Assembly: GCA_022820995.1 (NCBI GenBank)
Contig: JAJEEM010000057.1
Span: 106,875 to 170,874, forward strand
Direction: 5' to 3'
Source of the DNA: Gemmatimonadota bacterium
Lineage (GTDB): Bacteria; Gemmatimonadota; Gemmatimonadetes; Palauibacterales; Palauibacteraceae
Length of the DNA: 64,000 nt
Made by a program: the position numbers and the translations under genes. Below are positions 53,601-62,430 of this stretch, piece by piece; the first letter of the stretch is position 1; each line of letters opens with the position of its first letter. Under the pieces are notes generated by a model. The model saw only the letters and a list, made by a program, of their open reading frames with translations, did no database searches and was not told the origin of the DNA.

Positions 53601-54707
53601 CTACTTTGTCCAGATCGCGACGACGCCGCATCCGGAATCGGATCCCGATAATTCAGCGGGAAGAGATGCCGGCCCCCTGTACACCTCGAGCCCCGCGATC
53701 TCAACCGGGCGTACGAAATTGTCGACCGTGTTCCCCCGCCCACCGCCTCCGAGGGGAACGCCGTCGAGGTAGATTCTCATGCGGCAGCCACCCGGCGAAA
53801 ATCCCGACGTGCCCCGCGTGTTTACGATTGTGCAGCTGTCACGCCGAACGCCGCACTCCAGCCGGATCCCCGAAAGGTCTGCGATCATGTGCGAAATGAG
53901 CACGGGGCTGCGGCGCTCGATGTCGGCGGAGGTGAAGAAGGTCCCCCCGCTGACGAGTTCGCCCCAGTACTTGCGTTCGTAGAAGCCTTTGACCTCCAGT
54001 CGGCGCGACCGAGTCGTCGTCGCCACAATCGGCTCCATCTCCACGGGATCCGGCACCAGACCCACCTCGATTTCCGTCGTGATCCCGCGCGTCACCCGGA
54101 CCGGATGGGAAAGGGGGGCATATCCGAGGTGCCGGACCGAAAGCTCGTACGCCCCCACTGGAACACCGCTCAGGACGAACCCGCCCTGGCGGTTGGTCAC
54201 TCCCATTTCCGTGCGGCCGACCAGCGACACCCGCGCCGCATTCACGGGTCTCTTCGTTTGGGCGTCACGGACCTGCCCGATCAGCCGTCCCGTGCTCACC
54301 GGCCCCGAGCGGAGTCTGAGTTCCACCTCGCGGAGTGTACCGGCCACGATGGCAACCACCGCTTCTTCGCTCGACATGTCCCCGAACTCGGCCCAGACCG
54401 TCGCCTGCCGCGCGTCGGGCGGAGCACACAGGGAAAGGCTCCCAGCGGGCCCCGCTTCTTCGCGTACCGGTCTCCTCGCGCGATCCGTGTCGGTCCAGCG
54501 AAGGACCACGATCGCCCCAGGCATCGGAATGGCCCCCGACTCGTCGACGATCAGCACACGCAATGTGCCCCGTTCACCACAATCCGAGGCTTGGGCAACG
54601 ACGTCCGGCGCGCCGAGTACAACCCCAAGCATTACGACCAGAACGCCACCGATTGCCGCTGTCACTCGGCGCATGCGCGAACCTATCGCTCCAATGGAGT
54701 CGGCCAT
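53601..54707 (-). CDS. Carboxypeptidase-regulatory/TonB-plug protein without barrel, copy C
   Basis: A 368-residue paralog of A and B, intact, ending VVAIWTK. It has GTLRVLIVDESGAIPMPGA, STGRLIGQVRDAQTKRP, TNRQGGFVLSGVPVGAYEL and the plug region ISHMIADLSGIRLECG and EIAGLEVYRGPASLPAELSG. ATG at 54707 has GGAGAG 4 nt upstream. It overlaps the preceding propeller gene by about 25 nt. Copies C, B and A lie head-to-tail with gaps under 100 bp and may be one transcript. Confidence 0.82.
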   Translation of the reverse strand: MADSIGAIGSRMRRVTAAIGGVLVVMLGVVLGAPDVVAQASDCGERGTLRVLIVDESGAIPMPGAIVVLRWTDTDRARRPVREEAGPAGSLSLCAPPDARQATVWAEFGDMSSEEAVVAIVAGTLREVELRLRSGPVSTGRLIGQVRDAQTKRPVNAARVSLVGRTEMGVTNRQGGFVLSGVPVGAYELSVRHLGYAPLSHPVRVTRGITTEIEVGLVPDPVEMEPIVATTTRSRRLEVKGFYERKYWGELVSGGTFFTSADIERRSPVLISHMIADLSGIRLECGVRRDSCTIVNTRGTSGFSPGGCRMRIYLDGVPLGGGGRGNTVDNFVRPVEIAGLEVYRGPASLPAELSGSDSGCGVVAIWTK

Positions 54708-55903
54708 GACACTCTCCATCCTGTAACCATCGGCAGCCCGAGTCCGTCCTCGCTCGTCGTCCAGAGCATGCCTCCAGATTCTCCAAAGATACGGTGTCCT
54801 TCCGGACTAGAGACGACTCCAAGAAACCCTCGGCCCAAACGATAGGCAACCCACGTGAACGAAGTCGTATCCTCTTCCTGCGGCATCCGCCGAAACCAGA
54901 TTGTCTCGCTATCGCCGGCGATCATCGCGTCTATCGTCGATCGAGTGGGTTGTGTTACCTCGCGAAGCAAATGCTCACGTAACTCCCCCGCCGACAAGCG
55001 GGATCGAACAGTCTCCGGCAAGCGCCCGTGCACTTGATCTGCATAGAGTTCAACATCGCGCCTTGAAACCGCAATGCGCGGAAATGGCAATCTTGCAACC
55101 GTCGCCGTGTCCGTCGCTGCCGTAATCTGCAGCAATTCAAAATAACTCGTATCATCAGCGTCCACACGCCATGTTCCGGTGTAGATCCACCGTCCGTGCG
55201 GGTCCGCGGCAAACAAGCTTCCCGAATCGAACGGATGGCTCACCGTGAGGGTTCCGTAACCCGAACTGTTCCTCTCGGAATTCATCTTGATCGATACAGC
55301 CACGGCTTCGCGGCCGATGATTCTCCACGCAAGGGTGTCGCGGAGGATACCATCGTAGTTGAACAGTAGAATTGGGATCGAATCCGAGTCGGCCACCGTT
55401 CGGCTCTCCAGCTGCGGAACGCCGAGTGCCAGCCGACCCAGCATTCGTCGAGGTACCGTTATGCTCTGGTCCGCGCCGAATCGAAAGTGCACTGATCGAA
55501 CAAAATCGCCATTGTACTTGTCGAAAAACGACAATCGACCCAACCTGGGATCTGACACCCAGAGCGTATCTGACAGCCAACCTATCTCAGTTGGGTGTCG
55601 AAACTCACCCGGACCGTCACCTTCCCTTCCGATAGTATTCAGCCACTTACCCATGTGGTCAAATCGGTGGACTCCTGCAATCGGCGGATCGAGGACAAAA
55701 ATATCGTTGGAATCTGCCAACACCGCTCGGGGACCAGTGAGATGTGGATGGCCGACGGGAGATCCTCGAAGAGTAACAGCCCTAGTGAGCGACAGCAACG
55801 GCCCGGCGAAAGGGTCCGTGACGTTCTCGACCTGCAGGGCTATAGTTTCCGAAGGGATTATACTTGCTATACAGTAGATCGTGACGCTCAATATACGCTG
55901 CAC
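54683..55903 (-). CDS. Secreted six-bladed beta-propeller-like protein
   Basis: A 406-residue protein. A GTG start at 55903 gives a signal-like N-terminus (MQRILSVTIYCIASIIPSE, the first codon read as Met). There is no strong ribosome-binding site, so the exact start is uncertain. The body has propeller-type repeats: GPRAVLADSNDIFVLDPPIA, FRHPTEIGWLSDTLWVSDPR and GSLFAADPHGRWIYTGTWR, then a helical insert and GDSETIWFRRMPQEEDTT. It resembles the 6-bladed propeller (BF3164-type) proteins of Bacteroidetes. The gene is about 50% G+C in places (31 of 60 at 55861-55920) versus about 70% in neighbours. Confidence 0.7.
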   Translation of the reverse strand: MQRILSVTIYCIASIIPSETIALQVENVTDPFAGPLLSLTRAVTLRGSPVGHPHLTGPRAVLADSNDIFVLDPPIAGVHRFDHMGKWLNTIGREGDGPGEFRHPTEIGWLSDTLWVSDPRLGRLSFFDKYNGDFVRSVHFRFGADQSITVPRRMLGRLALGVPQLESRTVADSDSIPILLFNYDGILRDTLAWRIIGREAVAVSIKMNSERNSSGYGTLTVSHPFDSGSLFAADPHGRWIYTGTWRVDADDTSYFELLQITAATDTATVARLPFPRIAVSRRDVELYADQVHGRLPETVRSRLSAGELREHLLREVTQPTRSTIDAMIAGDSETIWFRRMPQEEDTTSFTWVAYRLGRGFLGVVSSPEGHRIFGESGGMLWTTSEDGLGLPMVTGWRVSWPTPLER

Positions 55904-56048
55904 GCAGTGGACGTGCGTCGTGGACCGACTCCACGGCGACCGGCAATGACCGCGCTTGGGCACCCGCCAACTTGCGCGGGCACCCAAGAGTTTGTCGTGC
56001 GCGGACGACGAGGAGTCGGCTAACAGGCTCGCGACGGCATACACGTCG

Positions 56049-56480
56049 CTATAGCTCCAAGATGAGCGGTTCATCACCAAACATGTATTCGTCCGCTGTG
56101 ACATTAGCGTCAAGCAACACTCCGTCGCACGTTTGGGATGCGGACACCGACGACTCCCCATCTGCAGAGAGGTTGGGATCTCGCTGGACGTAGGCGGCAC
56201 CGTTCTCCGAAAAATCCAGATGCATAATCCACTCGCACTGACCGCCCCAAGTGAAGCAGAATTCCTCATCGTCGCTGAGCGAACCAAAGATGCAGTAATT
56301 TGCCCCGACGACATAATCGATGCATTCGATCGTTTTCTCTTGATAGTCGAAGCCACAGGTGACACACTGGGCGGCCGCGGTGCCTGGCAGAAGCAGCGTG
56401 AGGAATGCGACTGCAGACAGAAACACTGTCGCGCTGCCGCTTGCGGTACGGCTGAAGGAAAGGCGTGGTGTGGTCATCAT
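56049..56480 (-). CDS. Small secreted Cys-rich protein
   Basis: A 143-residue protein with a clear Sec signal (ATVFLSAVAFLTLLLPGTAAAQ) and seven Cys in the mature chain. Six are in the first half (QCVTCGFD, IECID, NYCIFG, EFCFTW, QCEW) and one in SQTCDGV. The mature part is acidic and short. It lies between two secreted propeller-like proteins and downstream of an AraC-like regulator. The layout recalls NVEALA-type secreted peptides next to 6-bladed propellers in Bacteroidetes. No homology is claimed. It is AT-richer than the rest. Confidence 0.7.
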   Translation of the reverse strand: MMTTPRLSFSRTASGSATVFLSAVAFLTLLLPGTAAAQCVTCGFDYQEKTIECIDYVVGANYCIFGSLSDDEEFCFTWGGQCEWIMHLDFSENGAAYVQRDPNLSADGESSVSASQTCDGVLLDANVTADEYMFGDEPLILEL

Positions 56481-56504
56481 GATCTCCCTTGTGTGGGGGT
56501 TTAA

Positions 56505-57590
56505 CTAACAACGCTGGTGCTGGTCGATCCAGCGCCAATGAAGAAAAACGAGGCGAGAGTAAGACGTAGTTCTTACACCTATTAGAAGTTCGTGTCGCGG
56601 AAGAACAGCCAGAAAGGCCAACCCATCGGGGATCGGTCGATATCGTATCGACTTGCCGCGCCCAGCCGTGAGGGAGGCAATTCGCCGACCGGACCGAACC
56701 GCGACGAAGGTGGTCAGCACGGCATCACTGAGATCCAGGGCCGGGGTGGCGATCACATATAGGAGATCCGTCTCTCCCAGCGCCGCTCGCAATTCCTCCG
56801 GCGCAGGGCGGATGCGCCAAGTCTCGTCGCCAGCGTCGGTGAACCTGATCGTTTCGAACGGGAATCCAGCCTGCTGAACCAGGTATCCGCCATTTCCGGC
56901 CGGCCGCAGATGTAGAAGTCGGTCGATCCCCCGTTGCGGTTCGTCCAGCAACAGAGGCGTTATCGGCTGGTGAGATGCGTCGAGTCGGCCTACAGCGGAG
57001 ATCAGTATGCTCGACGTGTCCGCCACAGGGTCGAGTGTTTTCTGCGCCCACACCCAGCCGGACCCGGCTCTGATAGCCCCGGAGGCCGCGACCGCACCGG
57101 GCGGTGTGGCCGTGCGGGCCAGCTCGCCATCGGTCCCGGTCACTGTCCAGATGGTACGGTTCCGTGGATCGAACAACTCCACAATGGGTGCGCGCTCGTC
57201 CCATGCGACGAGCGCGGCCGAGAGGGGAGTTACGTTCGTCAACGGAATTCGAGCGACGGTTCCGGTCACCGCGTCAGATGACAGCTTCTCGACGAGCACG
57301 TCGGAACGGGACCACATCGTGATGACGGGATCCGTCCCGACCTCCTCGGATGCAGAGAGGCCGATGAACTCGAAGTCGGCGGGGAGGGGTGACTCCCCAA
57401 GCTGCGAGAGGCACAGCCGACGGTCGTCGTCGATTCGGTCGGTGGGGGCGTTGGGTCCGCTCGTCTGAGCGACCACCGAGACGGGAGCAAGGAGAAGGAC
57501 CGGCGCGAACACGCCGCCATACAACCGGCGTCGTCGAGAGTTCCGTTGTCTTCCAGGCACTGACGCTCCACCGAATCCGTTGCGGTCCAA
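56505..57590 (-). CDS. Secreted propeller-like protein of unknown function
   Basis: A 361-residue exported protein (signal VFAPVLLLAPVSVVAQ). The body has repeated beta segments such as PIVELFDPRNRTIWTVTGTD, GSGWVWAQKTLDPVADTSS, LLHLRPAGNGGYLVQQAG and LLYVIATPALDLSDAVLTTF, consistent with a propeller but too divergent to assign. It starts 15 nt after the AraC-like regulator stop and ends 24 nt before the Cys-rich protein, so these three are likely one operon. Confidence 0.65.
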   Translation of the reverse strand: MDRNGFGGASVPGRQRNSRRRRLYGGVFAPVLLLAPVSVVAQTSGPNAPTDRIDDDRRLCLSQLGESPLPADFEFIGLSASEEVGTDPVITMWSRSDVLVEKLSSDAVTGTVARIPLTNVTPLSAALVAWDERAPIVELFDPRNRTIWTVTGTDGELARTATPPGAVAASGAIRAGSGWVWAQKTLDPVADTSSILISAVGRLDASHQPITPLLLDEPQRGIDRLLHLRPAGNGGYLVQQAGFPFETIRFTDAGDETWRIRPAPEELRAALGETDLLYVIATPALDLSDAVLTTFVAVRSGRRIASLTAGRGKSIRYRPIPDGLAFLAVLPRHELLIGVRTTSYSRLVFLHWRWIDQHQRC

Positions 57591-57605
57591 CGATTTCCCT
57601 GCTTA

Positions 57606-58490
57606 CTAGCCCGCCGTTCCACCGGCGGACTCGGAATCTCGGGGGTCGTGCCGAGCCAAACTAGATTGGAATCGACGGACTCTGTCAAAAAATGAACGGT
57701 CCGCGGGACCCGGACTCGGCAGCGGCTGCCTACTCGGGTTCAACAACGGCTGCGCGAAATCCGCGATGAACTTCGCGTGCAGGGGCGCTTGGCGCGTGCG
57801 CGCGAGTTGCTTGAGTGTGCTACCCGGCCAACGGGTCGACTTGTTGTGGAGGGTCTGACGGGTGAAGCCCAAGTGTTTGGCTACCGCGTCCCAGTCCAGA
57901 CCCGAGAGACGAAGCTCGTGGGCCTTCAGAACCGTGAGGGCGCTGAGGAACCCGCTCAGGTTTGCCGTCCCGCCGAAACTTTCCCGGAACTGCTCGGACA
58001 GGGTGGTGGGAGAGCGGCAGACGGCTTCGGCCAACTCCTTCACGCCACGCGCGGGTTGGCGGGTGGCGGCGCTGAAGCTGTACACCACTCCGGATCGAAG
58101 GGCCGGGGGCAGCTTCGCTTCCTCCGCCTGCGCCGCCAAACGCAGTAGCAGGATTGATTGTTTGGCGCTTGCGATCCCGGGCTTGAGTTCGGTCCGGAGG
58201 TTTGCGAACCAGATGACGGCCGCCACCCTGATGTCGCTCAGCAGGCGAGCGGCCTCAGGCGCGCGATCCGTCACGACGATGACCGGAACCCACGGCGTGT
58301 CACGCTCGATCTTTCGGAGGAGTTCGGTTTTCTCCGTCGGAATCGGGTGGCGCCAGCCCAGGATCAGACACTCGACATGGCTTCCGCCATTCGCAAACCG
58401 AACGGGATCGTCCACGATCCGTGCGTCGCTGCCAACGGCTTTCGCGATGAGCGCCGCGTCGTCCGGCGAGTCCGCCAGGATCTGGATCAT
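57606..58490 (-). CDS. AraC-like transcriptional regulator with degenerate receiver-like N-domain
   Basis: A 294-residue protein. The N-terminal about 120 residues look like a receiver fold (MIQILADSPDDAALIAKAV, VECLILGWRHPIPTE, PWVPVIVVTDRAPEAARLL, VAAVIWFAN) but lack a standard phospho-Asp pattern. The C-terminal AraC-type HTH (GVKELAEAVCRSPTTLSEQF and LDWDAVAKHLGFTRQTLHNK) binds DNA. It heads the secreted-protein set downstream and is probably its regulator. Confidence 0.8.
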   Translation of the reverse strand: MIQILADSPDDAALIAKAVGSDARIVDDPVRFANGGSHVECLILGWRHPIPTEKTELLRKIERDTPWVPVIVVTDRAPEAARLLSDIRVAAVIWFANLRTELKPGIASAKQSILLLRLAAQAEEAKLPPALRSGVVYSFSAATRQPARGVKELAEAVCRSPTTLSEQFRESFGGTANLSGFLSALTVLKAHELRLSGLDWDAVAKHLGFTRQTLHNKSTRWPGSTLKQLARTRQAPLHAKFIADFAQPLLNPSRQPLPSPGPADRSFFDRVRRFQSSLARHDPRDSESAGGTAG

Positions 58491-58713
58491 CCGAATCTCC
58501 TCGGGTCACGGTGAGATGTACCCTCCTACCGTTAATACGCCGCCCGAGGGCCAAACCTCGCTCGCGGCCTTGGATGGGTTGCCGCGCCGAGAGCGCGCCG
58601 GAATCGCCGAAAACCCGCGCGGGTTCTACGGATTCGCGGTTTCGGGTCACCCGCCGAACAGCGCGGGGCCATCGGCGCTGAGGACGATGAGGATGTGACG
58701 CCGCGCGAGCGAA

Positions 58714-60075
58714 TCAGGCGAGGAGGAGGAAGCCTCCGGCGGCCAATCCCGCGGCGGCGAGGGCGTAGGGCAGTTGGGTCAGGGCGTGCTCGACGACGCC
58801 GCAGCCGGCGCCGCGCGACGCCAGGACGGTGGAATCGCCGTAGAAGCAGGCGTGGCTGCCGAATGCGCTCGCGGAGATGAGGGCGCCGATGACGAGCGGC
58901 ATCTCCGCCCCCACCGCGTTCGCGAGCGGCAGTACGATGGGGACGGCGACCGCGAAGATGCCCCAGAACGACGCCGTGGCGAAGCCGACGAGCGACATCG
59001 TGAGGAAGGTGACGGCCGGGAGCAGCCCTGGCGTCATCAGGGGTTCGACTGTCTCGATGAGGTAGACGGTGAGGCCGAGTCCGTCGTTCACCTCCTTGAG
59101 CAGGAAGCCGCCGAACACCGTGGCGAGGGGGACGATCATCGTGAGGACTCCCGCCATGGCGGTGTCGAGCGCCGCACGCACGCGGAGGAGCCTGGCGCCC
59201 GCGACGATGGCGAGGGTGACGCCGAGCGCGACGACAACGCCCTTCAGGATGTCGAGGTCGAGGACCCACGTGGCGGCCACGAGCGTCACGACGGGGACGA
59301 CGAAGTGCCACGGGCGCGCGCGCTCGGCCGCGGCCGGATCCGTCTCGCCCTCGAGCTTCGCCTCATCGAGGCCCGGAGGGGCGACCTGACCCGTCTCCCG
59401 GGCGCGGCGCTCCGCCTTCCGCATGGGGCCGATGGCGGGGACGAGGCCAGTGCCGACGAGGGGGGCCAGCGCCACCGCGATCCAGGCGTAGAGCATGAAC
59501 GGGATCGCGTCCATGTAGAGCGAGAGGCCGCGGCCCGGCGCCGCCCACCCCGTCTCCTCGAGCAGGCCTGAAAAATATGCGGCCCACGTCGAGATCGGGA
59601 CGAGGATGCACACCGGCGCGGCCGTCGAGTCCACGACGTAGGCGAGCATCTCGCGCGACACGCGATGCCGGTCGGTGAACCGCTTCACGGAGGAGCTGAC
59701 CGCGAGGACGTTCAGGTAGTCGTCGATGAAGACGGCGAGCCCGAGCAGCCACGTCACGGCGAGCGAGCCGCCGCGCGTCCGGACGCGGGCCGACGCCGCG
59801 TCGCCGAAGCGCGCCGCCGCGCCCACCCGGACGAGCAAGGTGATGAGGCTGCCGAAGAGCGCGCAGACGAGGATGATCCAGCCCACGGTCTCGTTCTGCA
59901 TGACCGCGACCATGCCGTCCGTGAACGCGGTGAGGGGGTCCCGGGGCGCGAGGATCACGAATCCGACGAGCGCCCCGATGATGAGGGATTCCACGGGCCG
60001 GCGCGTCCAGACCGCAACGGCCAGCACGACGGCCGTCGGCACCAGGCTTACGACGCCGAAATGCTCCAGCGGCAA
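58714..60075 (-). CDS. NhaC-family Na+/H+ antiporter-like transporter
   Basis: A 453-residue membrane protein of about 11 helices. It has VFIDDYLNVLAVSSSVKRFTD (a conserved hairpin with the FIDDY acidic motif), DSTAAPVCILVPISTW and ASAFGSHACFYGDSTVLAS, all typical of NhaC-like antiporters. A cytoplasmic charged loop (RARETGQVAPPGLDEAKLEG) lies in the middle. Such carriers exchange Na+ for H+ or amino/organic acids. It is last of the NRAMP-MOSC-NhaC run. Confidence 0.85.
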   Translation of the reverse strand: MPLEHFGVVSLVPTAVVLAVAVWTRRPVESLIIGALVGFVILAPRDPLTAFTDGMVAVMQNETVGWIILVCALFGSLITLLVRVGAAARFGDAASARVRTRGGSLAVTWLLGLAVFIDDYLNVLAVSSSVKRFTDRHRVSREMLAYVVDSTAAPVCILVPISTWAAYFSGLLEETGWAAPGRGLSLYMDAIPFMLYAWIAVALAPLVGTGLVPAIGPMRKAERRARETGQVAPPGLDEAKLEGETDPAAAERARPWHFVVPVVTLVAATWVLDLDILKGVVVALGVTLAIVAGARLLRVRAALDTAMAGVLTMIVPLATVFGGFLLKEVNDGLGLTVYLIETVEPLMTPGLLPAVTFLTMSLVGFATASFWGIFAVAVPIVLPLANAVGAEMPLVIGALISASAFGSHACFYGDSTVLASRGAGCGVVEHALTQLPYALAAAGLAAGGFLLLA

Positions 60076-60114
60076 CTCCCTTCCCCGGAGGCGGGACCCG
60101 GATCCCGCCGGCGG

Positions 60115-60978
60115 CTACAGCTGGCCGAGGCGGACCTCGTCGCCGACCCGAATCGCGCCCGGCCCGGCCACCTCGCACTTCACGCCGACGTTCCCGTCGT
60201 TGTGGTCGAAGGCGGCGCGCAGCACCCGCGGGTCCTTCGGGAGATCGCCCAGCGGGAGCGTGACCATGACACAGCGCATGCACGGTTTCGTCACCCGCAG
60301 GCGCGCCCCGCCGACCTCGAGCGTGCCGCCCACCCAGTCGTTCTCGACGAAGCCCCGCGCCCCGGCGACGGGTTCGATGACGAGGTTGGGCCGGAAGCGG
60401 CCGACGTGGAAATCGCTCCCCGGCACGAGTCCCCGCAGGTGGTCGAGGCTCGCCGTCGTCAGGGCGTGGAGGCCGGAACTGTCGAAGAACGTCCCCGGCG
60501 GCAGTTCCCACTCCGTGATCTCGTCGCGGTACGTCCGCCCGTCCTGGACCAGCCCCTCCATGTCCGGCCAGTGGTACTCGCACGTCGCGCGCGCGGCCGC
60601 CTCCGTCGCGAACGCGACTTCGCGGCCCAGGAGCGCGCTCAGGCGGGCCTCCAGACCTTCGCGGCGAGCGCTCGACAGCGTCGTCCCATCCTCGAACCGG
60701 ACGCGGATCGACGCGGACCCGTTCTCCCGTTCGAAGCTCGCGGAGAGGTCGTAGACCGCACCCCACATCCGCGGCCGTTTCGCGCTCACCACGCGCCCGG
60801 TCTCGCGGTCGACGAGCGCGCCGGTCCGATCTCCCTCCATCCCGCGCGCCGTGATTCGAGCCGTCTCCAGGCGTTCTCCCCCCATCGACTTCACGGGATA
60901 GCGGTGAAGGCTCACGACGCGCCCCACCACCGCGCCACGCGCAGCCCCCGCGCCGTCCATGGCCAGGTGAGCGCTCAT
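60115..60978 (-). CDS. MOSC-domain protein (molybdenum cofactor-related)
   Basis: A 287-residue protein with an N-terminal MOSC_N beta-barrel (VVSLHRYPVKSMGGERLE) and a MOSC domain containing the essential Cys in KPCMRCVMVTLPLG. Other conserved features are DSSGLHALTTASLDHL, HVGRFRPNLVIEP and FDHNDGNVGVKCEV. These proteins bind sulfur-carrying or Mo cofactor ligands. Proteins of this type serve in molybdenum-linked amidoxime reduction. ATG at 60978 overlaps the NRAMP-like stop. Confidence 0.88.
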   Translation of the reverse strand: MSAHLAMDGAGAARGAVVGRVVSLHRYPVKSMGGERLETARITARGMEGDRTGALVDRETGRVVSAKRPRMWGAVYDLSASFERENGSASIRVRFEDGTTLSSARREGLEARLSALLGREVAFATEAAARATCEYHWPDMEGLVQDGRTYRDEITEWELPPGTFFDSSGLHALTTASLDHLRGLVPGSDFHVGRFRPNLVIEPVAGARGFVENDWVGGTLEVGGARLRVTKPCMRCVMVTLPLGDLPKDPRVLRAAFDHNDGNVGVKCEVAGPGAIRVGDEVRLGQL

Positions 60979-62249
60979 CGCACGAGCGAAACGAGGTAGG
61001 CGAGGCCGGTCCCGCCGAGGAGGACGAGTCCCACCCACGTCAGCGTCACCATGCCGCGGCCCGGCCGGTGCTCCGGCGGCACCGCCTCCGACGTCACGGC
61101 GCGGAGGTTGAAGTAGCCGAGGATGGGCGCGGTGAGGAACGCCACCGTCGTCGCGAAGTCCACCATCGCGGTCAGGCTGCCGGAGAAGCCGAGGAGGATG
61201 AAGAAGGCGATGACGGGGAGCGTGATCATGCTCCACCAGTAGACGCGTCCCACGCGGGTCACCGTGTCCGCCGCGACGCGCCCCCGCAGGTTCGCGAGCG
61301 TGCGCTCGATGGCCCGCGGGAAGCCGTCGGTCACGGCGAGGAGGCTCGAGAAGATCGTCGCCATCGCCGCCACGAGCACGATGGGACGGGACCACGAGCC
61401 CAGCGTCGTGCTGTACATGTCGACGAGTTGCGTGGAGAAGACGGCCCCCGCGTCGCTGAGGGCGACGTCCGCCTGGTAGAGGACGGTGGCCCCCACCGAC
61501 ACGAAGATGAGGGCGAGGATGCCGGTGCCGACGAAGCCCACGAGGAAGTCGCGCTTCGCGTCCGCGACCGACGTCCGCGCGCCCGTCGTCTTGTCCTTGG
61601 CGAGCGTCCACAGGCTGCTCCACACCGCGACGTCGACGGGCGAGGGCATCCACCCGATGAGGGCGAGGAGGAAGGCGAAGGGGACGACGGTGCCGACGAC
61701 GTCGCCCGGCCAGAGCGCGAGCGTCGAGAGGTCCGCGCGCGGCGCCGCGACCAGAGCGGTCGCCACCGTCGAGAGGACGAGCATCGCGAGCAGAATCTTG
61801 ATCGTGATGTCGAGGCCGCGGAAGCGCCCCACGGCGAGCACCGCCACGCAGGCGCCCATCAGCACGGCCCCGGTCGCCGCCAGCGGCCACTCCGCGGCGA
61901 AGGCGTAGCGCGTGAGGAAGGCCATGAACATCGCGAGCGCCGCCAGCGAGATGATCGCGGTCACGAGGGTGATGGCGAGAAAGAGCCACAGCGCCCAGGT
62001 GCCGATGTCGCGGTAGCCCTCGACCAGGCTCCGGCGCGTGGCCGCCGCGTAGCGCGCCCCGTACTCGAAGAAGGGATACTTGAGGACGAGCGCGAAAACG
62101 ATCACGCCGACGAAGGCGAACCCCGCCTCTCCCCCCGCGCGGGTGGACTGCACGAGGTGGGAGACGCCGATGGAGGTCGCGGCCCAGATGAGCCCGGGGC
62201 CGAAGCTCCTCCAGAAGCTGGAGCGGGAACGCGCGGCGGGTTCGCTCAT
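60975..62249 (-). CDS. NRAMP-superfamily transporter with atypical metal site
   Basis: A 424-residue permease of about 11 helices. The first helix reads GPGLIWAATSIGVSHLVQST where canonical NRAMP has a DPGN metal motif, so the usual Asp and Asn are lost. The TM6 motif appears as LIGWMPSPVDVAVW (Met-Pro kept). It therefore may move another ion or bicarbonate, as in NRAMP-related carriers of other clades. ATG at 62249 follows GGAG at good spacing. It is coupled by overlap to the MOSC gene. Confidence 0.8.
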   Translation of the reverse strand: MSEPAARSRSSFWRSFGPGLIWAATSIGVSHLVQSTRAGGEAGFAFVGVIVFALVLKYPFFEYGARYAAATRRSLVEGYRDIGTWALWLFLAITLVTAIISLAALAMFMAFLTRYAFAAEWPLAATGAVLMGACVAVLAVGRFRGLDITIKILLAMLVLSTVATALVAAPRADLSTLALWPGDVVGTVVPFAFLLALIGWMPSPVDVAVWSSLWTLAKDKTTGARTSVADAKRDFLVGFVGTGILALIFVSVGATVLYQADVALSDAGAVFSTQLVDMYSTTLGSWSRPIVLVAAMATIFSSLLAVTDGFPRAIERTLANLRGRVAADTVTRVGRVYWWSMITLPVIAFFILLGFSGSLTAMVDFATTVAFLTAPILGYFNLRAVTSEAVPPEHRPGRGMVTLTWVGLVLLGGTGLAYLVSLVR

Positions 62250-62430
62250 TGGGTCTCCTCCGGCCGTACCGTGGGCGGCGGGGCCCGGCGGCCCGGTTCT
62301 CGGCCCGCACCGCCAGGATCGGATCGGCCTGAGGATGCGCCATCGCCGCCCCGGCGTGCAACGCATCGTGCACCCCCGCGACGATCGTGCGATAGTGAGT
62401 CGACGCCGCCCGTTCCCCGTACCCGGAGAT

